Counted from the first letter of the stretch, positions 47,526-56,270 are shown. The stretch: DNA of 64,000 bases from Bacteroidetes bacterium GWF2_33_38 (GCA_001769505.1 MEOF01000055.1:10924-74923); one strand, 5' to 3'. The notes: generated by a model not told the origin, from the letters alone. Translations and numbers: made by a program.

Positions 47526-48680
47526 TTAAAAGTATTCTTTCATTTTCTCAAAAAAACTTTTTTCTGAACTTGATGGGTTTGGAATAAAACTCGGTGATGA
47601 CTGAAGTTTTTCGAATATCTTTTTCTCTTCTTTTGAAATGGCACTTGGAATCCAAACGTTGACTTTTACAAGCAAGTCGCCTTTTCGGTATGCATTAACA
47701 TCTGTTAAGCCTTTTCCTCTTAATCGCAGTATTCTTCCTGGTTGTGTTCCTGGGTCAATTTTAATTTTAACTTTTCCTTCTAAGGTTGGGATTTCAACAG
47801 TTGCTCCAAGCGTTACATCGGGAATACTTATGAAAAGATTATACAATAAATCATTATCGTCTCTTATTAACTCTTCGTGTTTTTCTTCTTCGATAAGAAC
47901 AAGTAAATCTCCATTCATGCCACCTCTTCGTGCTGCATTTCCTTTTCCCGATACCGAAAGTTGCATTCCTTCTCCAACTCCTGCAGGAATTTTTATGTTT
48001 ACAACTTCCTCATCTTGCATAATGCCTTCGCCGTAGCAAGAAGTACATTTTTGAGTTATTATTTTTCCTTCTCCTCCACAAGTTGGGCATGTTCTTGCAC
48101 TTTGCATTTGTCCCAAAATGGTATTAGTAACTGTAATCACTTGTCCTTGTCCGTGACAAGTGCTACACTCTGTGTGTTTTGAACCGGGAACAGCCCCTGA
48201 ACCATCGCAAGTTTTACAAGAAACGTATTTTTTGACTTTTATTTTCTTCTCAACGCCTGTTGCAATTTCATTTAAGTTTAATTTAACTTTTACGCGAAGA
48301 TTGGTTCCTTTATTAACTCGTCTTGATTGTCGACCTCTGCCACCGAACCCGCCAAATCCACCGCCAAAAACGTCTCCGAAGATATCTCCAAAATTTGAAA
48401 AAATGTCATCCATCGACATGCCGCCGCCGTATCCTCCGCTTCCACCAGAAGCTCCGCCAACTCCGGCGTGTCCAAATTGGTCGTATCGTCGTTTTTTATC
48501 GTCGTTACTTAATACTTCATAAGCTTCGGCAGCTTCCTTAAATTTTTCTTCTGCAGACTTATCGTTTGGGTTTTTATCGGGATGGTGTTTAATTGCCATC
48601 TTGCGATAAGCCTTTTTAATTTCGTCTTTCGATGCATTTTTCGAAACTTCGAGTATTTCGTAATAATCTCTTTTTGACAT
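47526..48680 (-). CDS. dnaJ: Chaperone DnaJ
   Basis: Co-chaperone that delivers unfolded proteins to DnaK and stimulates its ATPase. 384 residues: J domain with HPD ([10 protein letters not shown], about 32-41), a Gly/Phe-rich linker (about 75-120), four zinc-binding CxxCxGxG motifs ([32 protein letters not shown], about 155-220) and the C-terminal substrate domains. It follows grpE by 28 bp on the same strand; dnaK is not in the window. Confidence 0.97.
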   Translation of the reverse strand: MSKRDYYEILEVSKNASKDEIKKAYRKMAIKHHPDKNPNDKSAEEKFKEAAEAYEVLSNDDKKRRYDQFGHAGVGGASGGSGGYGGGMSMDDIFSNFGDIFGDVFGGGFGGFGGRGRQSRRVNKGTNLRVKVKLNLNEIATGVEKKIKVKKYVSCKTCDGSGAVPGSKHTECSTCHGQGQVITVTNTILGQMQSARTCPTCGGEGKIITQKCTSCYGEGIMQDEEVVNIKIPAGVGEGMQLSVSGKGNAARRGGMNGDLLVLIEEEKHEELIRDDNDLLYNLFISIPDVTLGATVEIPTLEGKVKIKIDPGTQPGRILRLRGKGLTDVNAYRKGDLLVKVNVWIPSAISKEEKKIFEKLQSSPSFIPNPSSSEKSFFEKMKEYF

Positions 48681-48708
48681 TTTTTTGCTTTTTGTTTTTC
48701 AATCTACC

Positions 48709-49266
48709 TTATTCTCCAACAACCACTTTTGCGTATCGAATTACTTTTTCGTTAAGTAAATATCCTTTTTCGATCACATCTATTATCTTCCCTTTTTTAT
48801 CTTCGGTTGGCATTTTGGTAATCGCCTCGTGAAAATCGGTATCAAAATCGGCATCTTTTGTTTCAATCGCCTTGATTCCTTTTTGTGATAAAAAGATTGA
48901 AAATTTACTGTAAATCAAATTAATACCATTTTTTATGGCATCAATATCTTTAGCACTATTTATCGATTCTATGGCTCTCTCAAAATCATCGATAATTGGA
49001 AGCATATTTACAAAAATGTCTTCTCCAGCAGTTTTCGTGAGATCCATTTTTTCTTTAAGAGTTCTTTTTCTGTAATTATCAAATTCGGCCGAAAGTCTCA
49101 AATATTTATTTTGAAACTCATTAACTTTTTCTATTAACTCTGCCTCAATATTTACCTCATTTTTTTCCTGTTTCTCTTCTTGGCTCGAGTCGATATTTTG
49201 TTCATTTTCTTCTGTTACTACGTTTTCTTCAATATCTTTTTTATCTTTTTTTCTAGACATTCGCAT
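48709..49266 (-). CDS. grpE: Nucleotide exchange factor GrpE
   Basis: Releases ADP from DnaK. 185 residues: an acidic, disordered N-terminus (about 1-45), a long helix (about 45-90, EFQNKYLRLSAEFDNYRKRT) and the C-terminal beta domain (FDTDFHEAITKMP ... GYLLNEKVIRYAKVVV). A second possible start two codons in (MSRKK) is equally plausible. The grpE-dnaJ order is a common arrangement in Bacteroidota. A terminator for the preceding thioredoxin gene lies upstream. Confidence 0.95.
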   Translation of the reverse strand: MRMSRKKDKKDIEENVVTEENEQNIDSSQEEKQEKNEVNIEAELIEKVNEFQNKYLRLSAEFDNYRKRTLKEKMDLTKTAGEDIFVNMLPIIDDFERAIESINSAKDIDAIKNGINLIYSKFSIFLSQKGIKAIETKDADFDTDFHEAITKMPTEDKKGKIIDVIEKGYLLNEKVIRYAKVVVGE

Positions 49267-49330
49267 ATTCTATATATTTTTTGAAAAATTAATCGTTTTG
49301 AATTGTCAATTTGCTTGCCATAAAACAAAA

Positions 49331-49358
49331 TATAGACAAATTGGCATTTTTGTCTATA
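49331..49358 (-). terminator. Hairpin terminator between the TlpA-like gene and grpE
   Basis: TATAGACAAA (49331-49340) and TTTGTCTATA (49349-49358) form a perfect 10-bp stem with an 8-base loop. The minus strand then reads TTTTGTTTTA. It lies 29 bp past the stop of the TlpA-like gene and about 65 bp before grpE. Confidence 0.75.
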
Positions 49359-49386
49359 TTTATTTCAAGTTTATATTTTTAATCGG

Positions 49387-49920
49387 CTATTTTTTCAGTT
49401 CTTTTTCCAAGGCTGACTCCAAATCGGCACCACGTAAATTTACACCAACAATAATCCCATCTCCATTGAGTAAAAAATTCGAAGGTATCGACCTAACATT
49501 GTAAGTTTTTGCTCCTTCTGAAGACCAATATTTTAAATCGCTTACATGATATTCCCATTCTAGTTTATCCCTTTCAATTGCACCAACCCAGCTTTCTTTT
49601 GATTTATCGAGGGAAACGCTATAAACTGTAAATTTTTTACCATTGTTAAATTTTTCATCTTTATACTTTTGATATGCACCAACTACGCTAGGATTTTCTC
49701 TTCGACATGGTCCACACCACGAAGCCCAAAAATCGACTAAAACCATACTGCCCTTTAAATCAGATAGTTTGTAAATTTTTCCGTCGGGTGATTCGTAAGC
49801 CAATTCTGGAGCAATATCTCCAATTTGAGTTCCTATAACTTTTTCTTTATTTTCGTTTTGTGCAAAAGTTGATGAAAAGATGAAAAAGCCGACAATGATT
49901 GAAATTAATCTTTTACTCAT
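49387..49920 (-). CDS. TlpA/ResA-like periplasmic thioredoxin
   Basis: A 177-residue exported thioredoxin-fold protein. Signal peptide about 1-21 (ending FAQ), then an AhpC-TSA/redoxin domain with the active site WCGPC (C69 and C72) in ASWCGPCRRENPSV, and a cis-Pro region RSIPSNFLL near 150. Such proteins keep cysteines reduced in the periplasm, for example in cytochrome c maturation, or act as general oxidoreductases. Its start overlaps the murA stop by 8 bases. Confidence 0.9.
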   Translation of the reverse strand: MSKRLISIIVGFFIFSSTFAQNENKEKVIGTQIGDIAPELAYESPDGKIYKLSDLKGSMVLVDFWASWCGPCRRENPSVVGAYQKYKDEKFNNGKKFTVYSVSLDKSKESWVGAIERDKLEWEYHVSDLKYWSSEGAKTYNVRSIPSNFLLNGDGIIVGVNLRGADLESALEKELKK

Positions 49921-51226
49921 GATTTGTTCTTTTAATTTTAGCTCCTAATTTATTTAAACGACCATCGATATCTTGATATCCTCTATCGATTTGTTCAATG
50001 TTGTGAATAATACTGGTTCCATCGGCCGATAATGCTGCAATCAATAAAGCTACTCCGGCTCTGATGTCAGGACTAGTCATTACGGTTGGTTTAAGTTTTA
50101 ATTGTCGATTGTGTCCAATAACCGTTGCACGATGTGGGTCGCAAAGAATAATTTGAGCACCCATATCAATTAATTTATCGACAAAAAACAGACGGCTTTC
50201 AAACATTTTTTGATGAATAAGAACGCTTCCTTTTGCTTGAGTGGCAACAACCAAAAAAACACTCAATAAATCGGGAGTTAATCCAGGCCATATAGCATCT
50301 GAAATTGTCATTATAGAGCCATCAATAAATGTTTCGATTTCGTAATTATCTTGTTCGGGAATAAAAATATCGTCGCCAATTCGGTCAAGTTTTATGCCAA
50401 GTCTTTTAAACGACGATGGAATGATTCCAAGTTCATCGTAAGCAACATTTTTAATCGTAATTTCTGATTGAGTCATCGCAGCTAAGCCGATGAAACTTCC
50501 TATTTCGATCATATCAGGAAGCATTCTATGTGTACAACCTTTCAGCGATTTTACTCCTTCGATGGTCAATAAATTAGAGCCAATTCCAATTATGTTAGAT
50601 CCCATTTTTACGAGCATTTTACACAGTTGCTGAATGTATGGTTCGCAAGCAGCATTAAAAATGGTTGTTTTTCCTTCAGCTAAAACAGCTGCCATTATTA
50701 TGTTTGCTGTTCCAGTAACCGAGGCTTCGTCGAGAAGCATATAGGTTCCTTTAAGCTTTTTAGCCTTGACCTCATAAAAATTTAAAGAAGAATCGTAATT
50801 AAATATTGCACCTAATTTTTCAAATCCAATAAAATGGGTATCTAATCTTCTGCGACCTATTTTATCTCCTCCAGGTCTTGGAATTAACCCAACTCCAAAT
50901 CGCGAAAGCATAGGTCCAACAATCATTATAGAACCTCTTAGGCTCGAAGCTTTTTTCTTATATTCGTCAGAATACAAATAATCGAAATCAAGATTTTCAG
51001 TTTTAAAACTATATGTAGATTCGTTTATTTTTTTAACCTTAACGCCAATTGACGAGAGTAAGTTTATTAAGTTTATTACATCACGTATTTGAGGAATATT
51101 TTCAATTACAATTTCATCAGAAGTAAGCAGCGTTGCACAAATAATTTGTAAAGCTTCGTTTTTTGCTCCTTGTGGGGTTATTTCTCCCTTGAGTTTATAA
51201 CCGCCTTCTATTTCAAAAGTATTCAT
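49913..51226 (-). CDS. murA: UDP-N-acetylglucosamine 1-carboxyvinyltransferase with Asp at the usual Cys position
   Basis: First committed step of peptidoglycan synthesis: adds enolpyruvate from PEP to UDP-GlcNAc. 437 residues, complete, with KNEALQIICATLL near 22-34 and the loop RPGGDKIGRRRLD (about 117-129). In most MurA proteins this loop carries the catalytic Cys (PGGC) that fosfomycin alkylates. Here the codon at 50864-50866 is GAT, giving Asp121. The same Cys-to-Asp change makes mycobacterial and chlamydial MurA active but insensitive to fosfomycin. It sits between DUF4290 and the TlpA-like gene. Confidence 0.94.
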   Translation of the reverse strand: MNTFEIEGGYKLKGEITPQGAKNEALQIICATLLTSDEIVIENIPQIRDVINLINLLSSIGVKVKKINESTYSFKTENLDFDYLYSDEYKKKASSLRGSIMIVGPMLSRFGVGLIPRPGGDKIGRRRLDTHFIGFEKLGAIFNYDSSLNFYEVKAKKLKGTYMLLDEASVTGTANIIMAAVLAEGKTTIFNAACEPYIQQLCKMLVKMGSNIIGIGSNLLTIEGVKSLKGCTHRMLPDMIEIGSFIGLAAMTQSEITIKNVAYDELGIIPSSFKRLGIKLDRIGDDIFIPEQDNYEIETFIDGSIMTISDAIWPGLTPDLLSVFLVVATQAKGSVLIHQKMFESRLFFVDKLIDMGAQIILCDPHRATVIGHNRQLKLKPTVMTSPDIRAGVALLIAALSADGTSIIHNIEQIDRGYQDIDGRLNKLGAKIKRTNHE

Positions 51227-51235
51227 TTCGTAATT

Positions 51236-51859
51236 TTATTTTCGATGAGTACGTTTGGTTCGTTTATTTTTGGAAAGAATATCTCGAGTTTCATTCAATT
51301 TAAGATTTTCGATAAACCCAAAATTTGTTCCTGCAATTTCTTGCATATCAGAAAAAATCAAATCGTCGCCAACCGATTCTCGATTCCAAATCAAATAAAG
51401 TTTTTTCATGTGATTTGCAATGATTTTAATCAGAGCTTCTTTCATTTCGCCATCTTCCATTGTAACCGCTTTTTTAATCATATTTTCCATGATTTTTCCA
51501 TAATGGCGAAATTTAATTGGGCTTTGCGGAATTTCAATTTTACTTGGTTTATCGTTAAAATGCTCGGGTCTAGGAACCTCGAATGGATAATCAACATCAA
51601 GAGTAAAATTTGAAATTATGGCTATTTGAGACCAAATTCTTTGTCTTAAATCTACGTTGTTTTCGCGAGAACTTGAGTTCATCCCGTACATTATATTTGC
51701 AAGAGTACTTGCTGCTTTATTTCGCTCGTCTCGATTTTCGATGGTTGAAATAAATTCAATCATTTTTTGAATATTTCTACCATAATCAGGTAATGTAATT
51801 TCGTTTCTCGATGTGTTGTAATCTTTATTGTCAATCATATTTTTATCTTTATGAATCAA
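51236..51859 (-). CDS. DUF4290 family protein
   Basis: A 207-residue cytoplasmic protein. The segment LPDYGRNIQKMIEFISTIEN (about 24-43) followed by RDERNKAASTLANIMYGMN is characteristic of DUF4290, a family found mainly in Bacteroidota and commonly next to murA. The rest is predicted helical with a basic C-terminal tail (SKNKRTKRTHRK). Its function is unknown. It lies 9 bp upstream of murA, so the pair is co-transcribed. Confidence 0.88.
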   Translation of the reverse strand: MIHKDKNMIDNKDYNTSRNEITLPDYGRNIQKMIEFISTIENRDERNKAASTLANIMYGMNSSSRENNVDLRQRIWSQIAIISNFTLDVDYPFEVPRPEHFNDKPSKIEIPQSPIKFRHYGKIMENMIKKAVTMEDGEMKEALIKIIANHMKKLYLIWNRESVGDDLIFSDMQEIAGTNFGFIENLKLNETRDILSKNKRTKRTHRK

Positions 51860-51920
51860 AAATAGTTCTTTTATGCTAGATGTACAAGTTTAAATATACA
51901 AATAGTTCATATTCAACACA

Positions 51921-54200
51921 TTAATCCAAAACTATTTTTAATCTTGCAAATTTTAATAATAAGTTTTTTGTTCCGGCTTCTTTAAAATCAACAATTGCTT
52001 TTGTGTTTGGGTCAGAACCTTCGATATTAATAACTACTCCAATACCAAAACGCTCGTGTTCAACTTTCATTCCAATTTCTATATCAAGATTGTTTGCCGA
52101 AACTGTCGATGTTTTTGTCTCTGATACTTTTTTAAATTTGTTTTGAATAAAAGGCTCTTTAGGTTTAAACTGTTGATTTGAAATATATTTATTTTTTTGG
52201 CTTTTATCCATTGGCTTTTCGTAGGCAAAAGCATCGTCTTCGGGAAGAATAAGGTAATCATTATTAATTTCTCGAATAAATCGACTTGGGATACTCGATT
52301 CGAATGAGCCATAACGAAAACGTGATGTTGCATACGAAATGGAAGCAATTTTTTTAGCTCTCGTAACTGCTACATAAAACAATCTACGTTCTTCTTCCAA
52401 GTCTTGCAAACTTGACGATGAGCGTTGCGATGGAAATAAATTTTCTTCAGCACCAACAATAAACACGTGTTCATATTCAAGTCCTTTTGCCGAATGAATG
52501 GTCATTAAGGTAACCTTATCTCTGTCTTCTTCTTTTTCGCCATCAGCATCGGTAAGCAACGAAACATTTTCGAGATATTTATCAAGTGTTGGAATGCCTT
52601 CGTCAAAATAATTTTCGCAAAATTCACGAATTCCATTTAATAATTCTTGTACGTTTTCGTATCTACTAACTCCTTCGGGTGTTTGGTCGGTGTACAATTC
52701 TTTATGGATTCCTGCTTTTGAAATAACTTCGTTAGCAAAATCGTAAGCATTCAAGGTAGATACTTGCAGTGTCAAATCAGAAATTAACCCAAAAAAGCTT
52801 TTTAACTTTAATACAGTTCCTCTGTTAAAGCCAAAATTTATAGTGTCAATTTTTTCCAATGCATTCCAAGAATCATTTCCAGTAGCTACGACATATGAAT
52901 TTATTTTTTCAAGCGTTGTATCTCCAATTCCTCTTTTCGGATAATTTATAACTCTCTTGAATGCTTCTTCATCGTTTTGATTAATGATCAATCGAAAATA
53001 CGAAATAATGTCTTTTATTTCTTTTCGTTGATAAAACGAAAGTCCGCCATATATTTTGTACGGAATATTCCTCTTGCGGAAAGCTTCTTCAAATACTCTC
53101 GATTGTGCATTCGTTCGGTACAAAATTGCAAAATCAACATAATTGAATTTATTGTTAAATTTACTTTCTATCAATTCGTTTGCGACAATATAGCTTTCTT
53201 CGGTGTCGGTATAACTTTTAAGTACTTTAATTTTGCTTCCGTCTTCATTTTCTGAAAAAATATTTTTAGGAATTCGGTTTGTATTTTTTTCGATTAAACT
53301 ATTTGCGGCATTAACTATGTTTTTCGACGAGCGATAATTTCGTTCAAGTTTATACAAGGCATAATCGGGATAATCGGACTTAAAATTTAAAATATTTTGA
53401 ATTTTTGCTCCTCGAAACGAATAGATACTTTGAGAATCGTCGCCCACAACGCAAATATTTTTATATTGGTCGGATAATTTTTTGATGATTAAATACTGCG
53501 AAAAATTTGTATCCTGATATTCGTCAACCAAAATGAAGTTAAATTTTTCTTGATACTTTGTCAAAACTGCAGGATGATCACGAAACAATATATTGGTATT
53601 CATCAACAAATCGTCAAAATCCATTGCGTTTGCGGCAAAACACTTTTTGGCGTATCGCTTATAAATTTCTCCAACAAGAGGTTTTCGACTTTGTTTGTCT
53701 TGCTCAATCATCTGAGCATTTGCCAAGTATCCATTTGGCGTGATTAAAGCATTTTTCGCAAGAGAAATTTTACTATAAACCTCGTTCACTTTGTAAACCT
53801 GTGTGTCAAGGTTCATTTCTTTTATTACAGAATTCAAAACGCTTTTTGTATCTGCGGTGTCGTAAATGGTAAAATTGGGTTTATAGCCAAGTGCTTCGGC
53901 TTCGAATCGTAATATTTTTGCAAATATCGAATGAAAAGTTCCCATCCACAAATGACTTGCCGTTGTTTTCCCTACTAAAGACGAAATTCGTTCTTTCATC
54001 TCTTTTGCTGCCTTGTTGGTAAAAGTTAGAGCTAAAATTTTATAAGCTGGAATTCCTTGCCCCAACATATAAGCTATTCGGTAAGTCAAAACTCTTGTTT
54101 TTCCTGAACCGGCACCTGCAATAATCAACGATGAGCCTTTATAATTTTTGACTGCATCGAGCTGCTCTTTGTTTAGTTCTTGTAAGTAATTTGTATCCAT
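51921..54200 (-). CDS. UvrD/PcrA-type DNA helicase
   Basis: Superfamily 1A 3'-5' helicase of nucleotide-excision repair and replication restart. 759 residues with all SF1 motifs: Walker A AGAGSGKTR (about 29-37), motif II VDEYQDTN (about 221-228), motif III GDDSQSIYSFRGA, motif V LMTIHSAKGLEYEHVFIVG (about 565-583) and VI YVAVTRAKK. The C-terminal about 55 residues (GMKVEHERFGIGVVINIEG) form the Tudor-like domain typical of PcrA. A -7 box lies 12 bp upstream of ATG, and the left copy of the island repeat lies just beyond. Confidence 0.95.
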   Translation of the reverse strand: MDTNYLQELNKEQLDAVKNYKGSSLIIAGAGSGKTRVLTYRIAYMLGQGIPAYKILALTFTNKAAKEMKERISSLVGKTTASHLWMGTFHSIFAKILRFEAEALGYKPNFTIYDTADTKSVLNSVIKEMNLDTQVYKVNEVYSKISLAKNALITPNGYLANAQMIEQDKQSRKPLVGEIYKRYAKKCFAANAMDFDDLLMNTNILFRDHPAVLTKYQEKFNFILVDEYQDTNFSQYLIIKKLSDQYKNICVVGDDSQSIYSFRGAKIQNILNFKSDYPDYALYKLERNYRSSKNIVNAANSLIEKNTNRIPKNIFSENEDGSKIKVLKSYTDTEESYIVANELIESKFNNKFNYVDFAILYRTNAQSRVFEEAFRKRNIPYKIYGGLSFYQRKEIKDIISYFRLIINQNDEEAFKRVINYPKRGIGDTTLEKINSYVVATGNDSWNALEKIDTINFGFNRGTVLKLKSFFGLISDLTLQVSTLNAYDFANEVISKAGIHKELYTDQTPEGVSRYENVQELLNGIREFCENYFDEGIPTLDKYLENVSLLTDADGEKEEDRDKVTLMTIHSAKGLEYEHVFIVGAEENLFPSQRSSSSLQDLEEERRLFYVAVTRAKKIASISYATSRFRYGSFESSIPSRFIREINNDYLILPEDDAFAYEKPMDKSQKNKYISNQQFKPKEPFIQNKFKKVSETKTSTVSANNLDIEIGMKVEHERFGIGVVINIEGSDPNTKAIVDFKEAGTKNLLLKFARLKIVLD

Positions 54201-54211
54201 AAAAATTCCAC

Positions 54212-54219
54212 CAAAGATA
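54212..54219 (-). promoter_or_regulatory. Bacteroidota -7 promoter box of the helicase gene
   Basis: TATCTTTG on the minus strand matches TAnnTTTG exactly and ends 12 bp before the helicase ATG, implying a very short leader. The -33 region falls at the edge of the direct repeat that begins at 54242. Confidence 0.5.
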
Positions 54220-54241
54220 CTTTTTGAAACTTGAATAAGGA

Positions 54242-54275
54242 TAAATTGTTAATAAATAGCTTGTTTTTTTTTATA
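54242..54275. repeat. Left copy of the ~30-bp direct repeat flanking the accessory block
   Basis: TAAATTGTTAATAAATAGC followed by TTG and a run of nine T, then ATA. The first 30 bases are identical to those at 60254-60283; the copies differ by one T in the homopolymer and diverge right after. It lies between the helicase promoter and the sigma-factor unit. It may be a duplicated insertion or attachment site. Confidence 0.75.
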
Positions 54276-54539
54276 GTTATGCGAATTAAGAGTTAAAAAT
54301 AAAACCAATAAAAGCATCTGAAATTTTAGCATACACATGAACTAAGAGTTTTTTAGTAAACCTTGCTAGCTCTGTAGAATTCTTTAACCAGAAATACAAA
54401 AGTTGTAAGAGAAAAACGCAAAAAAATATTTTTTTATTAAAAAAGAGATGATTCAAAAAAACGCAAAAAAAAATTATAACTTGCTCTCGAAAATTAATGT
54501 GAAATTTTGTTAAAAAACAAAAAATACGTGATTTTACCT

Positions 54540-54578
54540 GGTTACATCATGAGAAATTTGGTGTCATTTATATGAAAG
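54540..54578 (+). promoter_or_regulatory. Candidate ECF-sigma promoter before the sigma gene
   Basis: GGTTAC (54540-54545), 16 bases, TGTCAT (54562-54567), then TATATGAAAG. The layout equals the site at 55930-55968: same spacing, 10 of 12 or more core positions alike, and 15 of 17 bases identical across the second half. Spacing and the GTC in the -10 are typical of ECF sigma promoters. Because ATG follows the -10 by only 4 bases, the sigma mRNA would be leaderless. This suggests autoregulation. Confidence 0.55.
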
Positions 54579-55099
54579 AAGAAATTAAAAGCGAAATATT
54601 AATTAGAGGACTTCTTAATAATGACACGAAAGTTTTTGATTATATAGTCAAAAAAATCAAACCTAGTATCATTAAACATATCAGAAAGAAAAAGGTTAGT
54701 AAAAATGAAGCGGAAGAAGTTTTTCAAATATCAATGATAAAGATTTTTGATGTATTAAGGAATAACGGAAATATCGAGAAATTTGAACCCTATTTATTAA
54801 AAACTTGTTTAAATACGCTTATAGACAGAGTCGTGGAACGGCAAAAAGAAGAAGATAAGAATGAGAAATATTATAAATCAATAATAGAACAACTCGAAGA
54901 GGATGAAGCCTTTATTGAAATAATAAGAGAGGTATTTAGTAAATTGGATAAAGGTTGCAGAGAAATTTTTCAAATGAAAGCCGATGGAATGAATTTAAAT
55001 GAAATTGCTGAAAAATTGGGTTATACCGAACGATATTTGATAACTAAAAAAGCAAGGTGTAAAGAACGATATTTGAAGATTTTAAATAGAATGAAATAA
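54572..55099 (+). CDS. ECF-type RNA polymerase sigma factor
   Basis: A 175-residue sigma-70 family factor with only regions 2 and 4. Region 2 spans about 10-85 (NDTKVFDYIVKKIKPSIIKH, EEVFQISMIKIFDVLRN), and region 4 spans about 115-172 (LDKGCREIFQMKADGMNLNE, IAEKLGYTERYLITKKARC). It is Lys- and Glu-rich and divergent from standard ECF groups. It is directly followed, one base after its stop, by a membrane protein with an anti-sigma-like N-terminus. The ATG is the only usable start and sits just after a promoter-like site matching one upstream of the downstream genes, so the factor probably regulates itself and this block. Confidence 0.85.
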   Translation: MKEEIKSEILIRGLLNNDTKVFDYIVKKIKPSIIKHIRKKKVSKNEAEEVFQISMIKIFDVLRNNGNIEKFEPYLLKTCLNTLIDRVVERQKEEDKNEKYYKSIIEQLEEDEAFIEIIREVFSKLDKGCREIFQMKADGMNLNEIAEKLGYTERYLITKKARCKERYLKILNRMK

Positions 55100-55100
55100 A

Positions 55101-55823
55101 GTGAAAGCGAGAGTGAAATATTCAGAATTAGTCTGTCAATTTTTAGACGATATGCTTGATGAAAATCAATTAAAAGAATTTCATCAAGAGCTGTGTGTAA
55201 ATGAAGAATTAAAAAAGGAATTAGAAGCTCAAAAAAGAATATTCAACATAATAAAAGATAAAGAAAAGGTAGATTTTTATATGTCTTTAATGCAATCAGA
55301 AAAAAGAGTTAAAAGACAACGTATTTTAAGAAACGGATTAAGCATAACATCAGTATTATTGATTCTTTTTTCAGTTTGGTTTATTAATAACGAATATTTC
55401 TCGAAAAAAACCAATGATGAGATATTTGCAGAATATTATTCCCTCGAAAGCCCCGGAGTTATCACTATGGGACCAAAAGAAATAAAAGAGACTTTAGATA
55501 AAGGATTATTAGAATTTGATTACGGCAATTACGATACCGCATTTGTACTGCTACAAAATGCTTATGATGCAAAAATAGACGATATAAGAGCTGCCGTTTA
55601 TTTAGGAATTCTATATATTGAAAAAAAAGATTACCAAAAAGCTATTGAAATTTTAAAAAATATTAAGGACAGTGAAAAAACAGTTTTTAATGAAAAAATA
55701 AATTGGTATCTAGCTTTAGCTTATATAAAAATCGGAGACCGGGAAAAAGCAAAACCACTTCTCGAAAATCTTGATTCAGGCTGTTATAAATCACGAGCAA
55801 TAAAAGTTTTAGAAGATTTTTAA
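55101..55823 (+). CDS. Membrane TPR protein, probable anti-sigma partner
   Basis: A 240-residue protein starting at GTG, one base after the sigma stop. The cytoplasmic N-terminus (about 1-72; YSELVCQFLDDMLDENQLKE then FHQELCVNEELKKELEAQK) resembles helical anti-sigma domains of Bacteroidota. A transmembrane segment follows (about 78-96, SITSVLLILFSVWFI), then a periplasmic part with TPR-like repeats (about 130-235, LLEFDYGNYDTAFVLLQNAY; AAVYLGILYIEKKDYQKAIE; INWYLALAYIKIGDREKAK). It probably holds the sigma factor at the membrane and senses an envelope signal through the TPRs. The pairing is inferred from gene order and topology. Confidence 0.75.
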   Translation: MKARVKYSELVCQFLDDMLDENQLKEFHQELCVNEELKKELEAQKRIFNIIKDKEKVDFYMSLMQSEKRVKRQRILRNGLSITSVLLILFSVWFINNEYFSKKTNDEIFAEYYSLESPGVITMGPKEIKETLDKGLLEFDYGNYDTAFVLLQNAYDAKIDDIRAAVYLGILYIEKKDYQKAIEILKNIKDSEKTVFNEKINWYLALAYIKIGDREKAKPLLENLDSGCYKSRAIKVLEDF

Positions 55824-55929
55824 AATCAACCTCTTAAATTAATCTCTCGCAATTACAATACAATCAGAGCATTATCTATTTTTTCAATTATTTTTTTCTA
55901 AATAATGAAAAAAATAATTGATGTCAAGT

Positions 55930-55968
55930 GATTACCAAAACTACTTTTTTCTGTCATATGTATGAAAG
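55930..55968 (+). promoter_or_regulatory. Candidate ECF-sigma promoter before the effector genes
   Basis: GATTAC (55930-55935), exactly 16 bases, TGTCAT (55952-55957), then ATGTATGAAAG. It matches the site before the sigma gene in sequence and spacing. The predicted RNA start falls near 55962-55966, right at the beginning of the hairpin element at 55966-55995. Confidence 0.55.
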
Positions 55969-55995
55969 CGGAAACCGAAAAGCTTATAGAGTAGG
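55966..55995 (+). promoter_or_regulatory. Conserved leader element, copy A
   Basis: AAGC-GG-AAA-CC-GAAAA-GCTT, then ATAGAGTAGG. It can form a nested hairpin (AAGC with GCTT, GG with CC). Its sister at 57943-57976 keeps the same core and ends the same distance (26 versus 27 bases) from the ATG of the next gene; one outer pair changes from A-T to C-G while still pairing. Confidence 0.55.
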
Positions 55996-56021
55996 TGTGA
56001 CGTAAATAATAAATTAATTGT

Positions 56022-56266
56022 ATGGCACAAGAAATTAGAGATACTTACAAGTATCATTTTAAGGTAGGAAATGTAATCGTTCATGGGGGAATTTCTGATA
56101 ATTTAGTTCGCAGAGAAAATGAACATAAAAATTCCAGCAAGTATACCATTCACAATGGCAATGACTTTATTGGAGTAATGGACATATCAGTCAAGTAGGT
56201 GTTGCAGTAACTAGAGAAAGTGCACTGCAATGGGAACGAGAAAATGGATTTGTGGCTAATCAGTAA
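56022..56266 (+). pseudogene. Small GIY-YIG-like protein gene with a frameshift
   Basis: Frame 1 from ATG reads 58 codons, with YKYHFKVGNVIVHGGISDN followed by LVRRENEHK, then leaves coding character and stops at 56198. From about 56165 a second frame carries on (YWSNGHISQVG, TRESALQWERENGF) to TAA at 56264-56266. One added T in the TTT at 56165-56167 would join both into an 81-residue protein. The pattern resembles small GIY-YIG-like proteins (G.S.NL.RR..EH), though the catalytic set is incomplete. It may be a real mutation or a homopolymer error. The next gene starts 4 bases after the restored stop. Confidence 0.6.
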
Positions 56267-56270
56267 AAAT

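Noticed and set aside
47638-48541. Several overlapping open frames opposite dnaJ
   Set aside because: They are antisense shadows of the Gly- and Cys-rich DnaJ coding sequence and show no coding character of their own.
51170-51613. 147-codon open frame opposite DUF4290 and the murA start
   Set aside because: It is a shadow frame with a Phe/Asn-rich composition; the minus-strand genes are clearly the real ones.
55966-55995. Leader element considered as a c-di-GMP or preQ1 riboswitch
   Set aside because: The hairpin is too small, and I could not match the conserved cores of those riboswitch classes.
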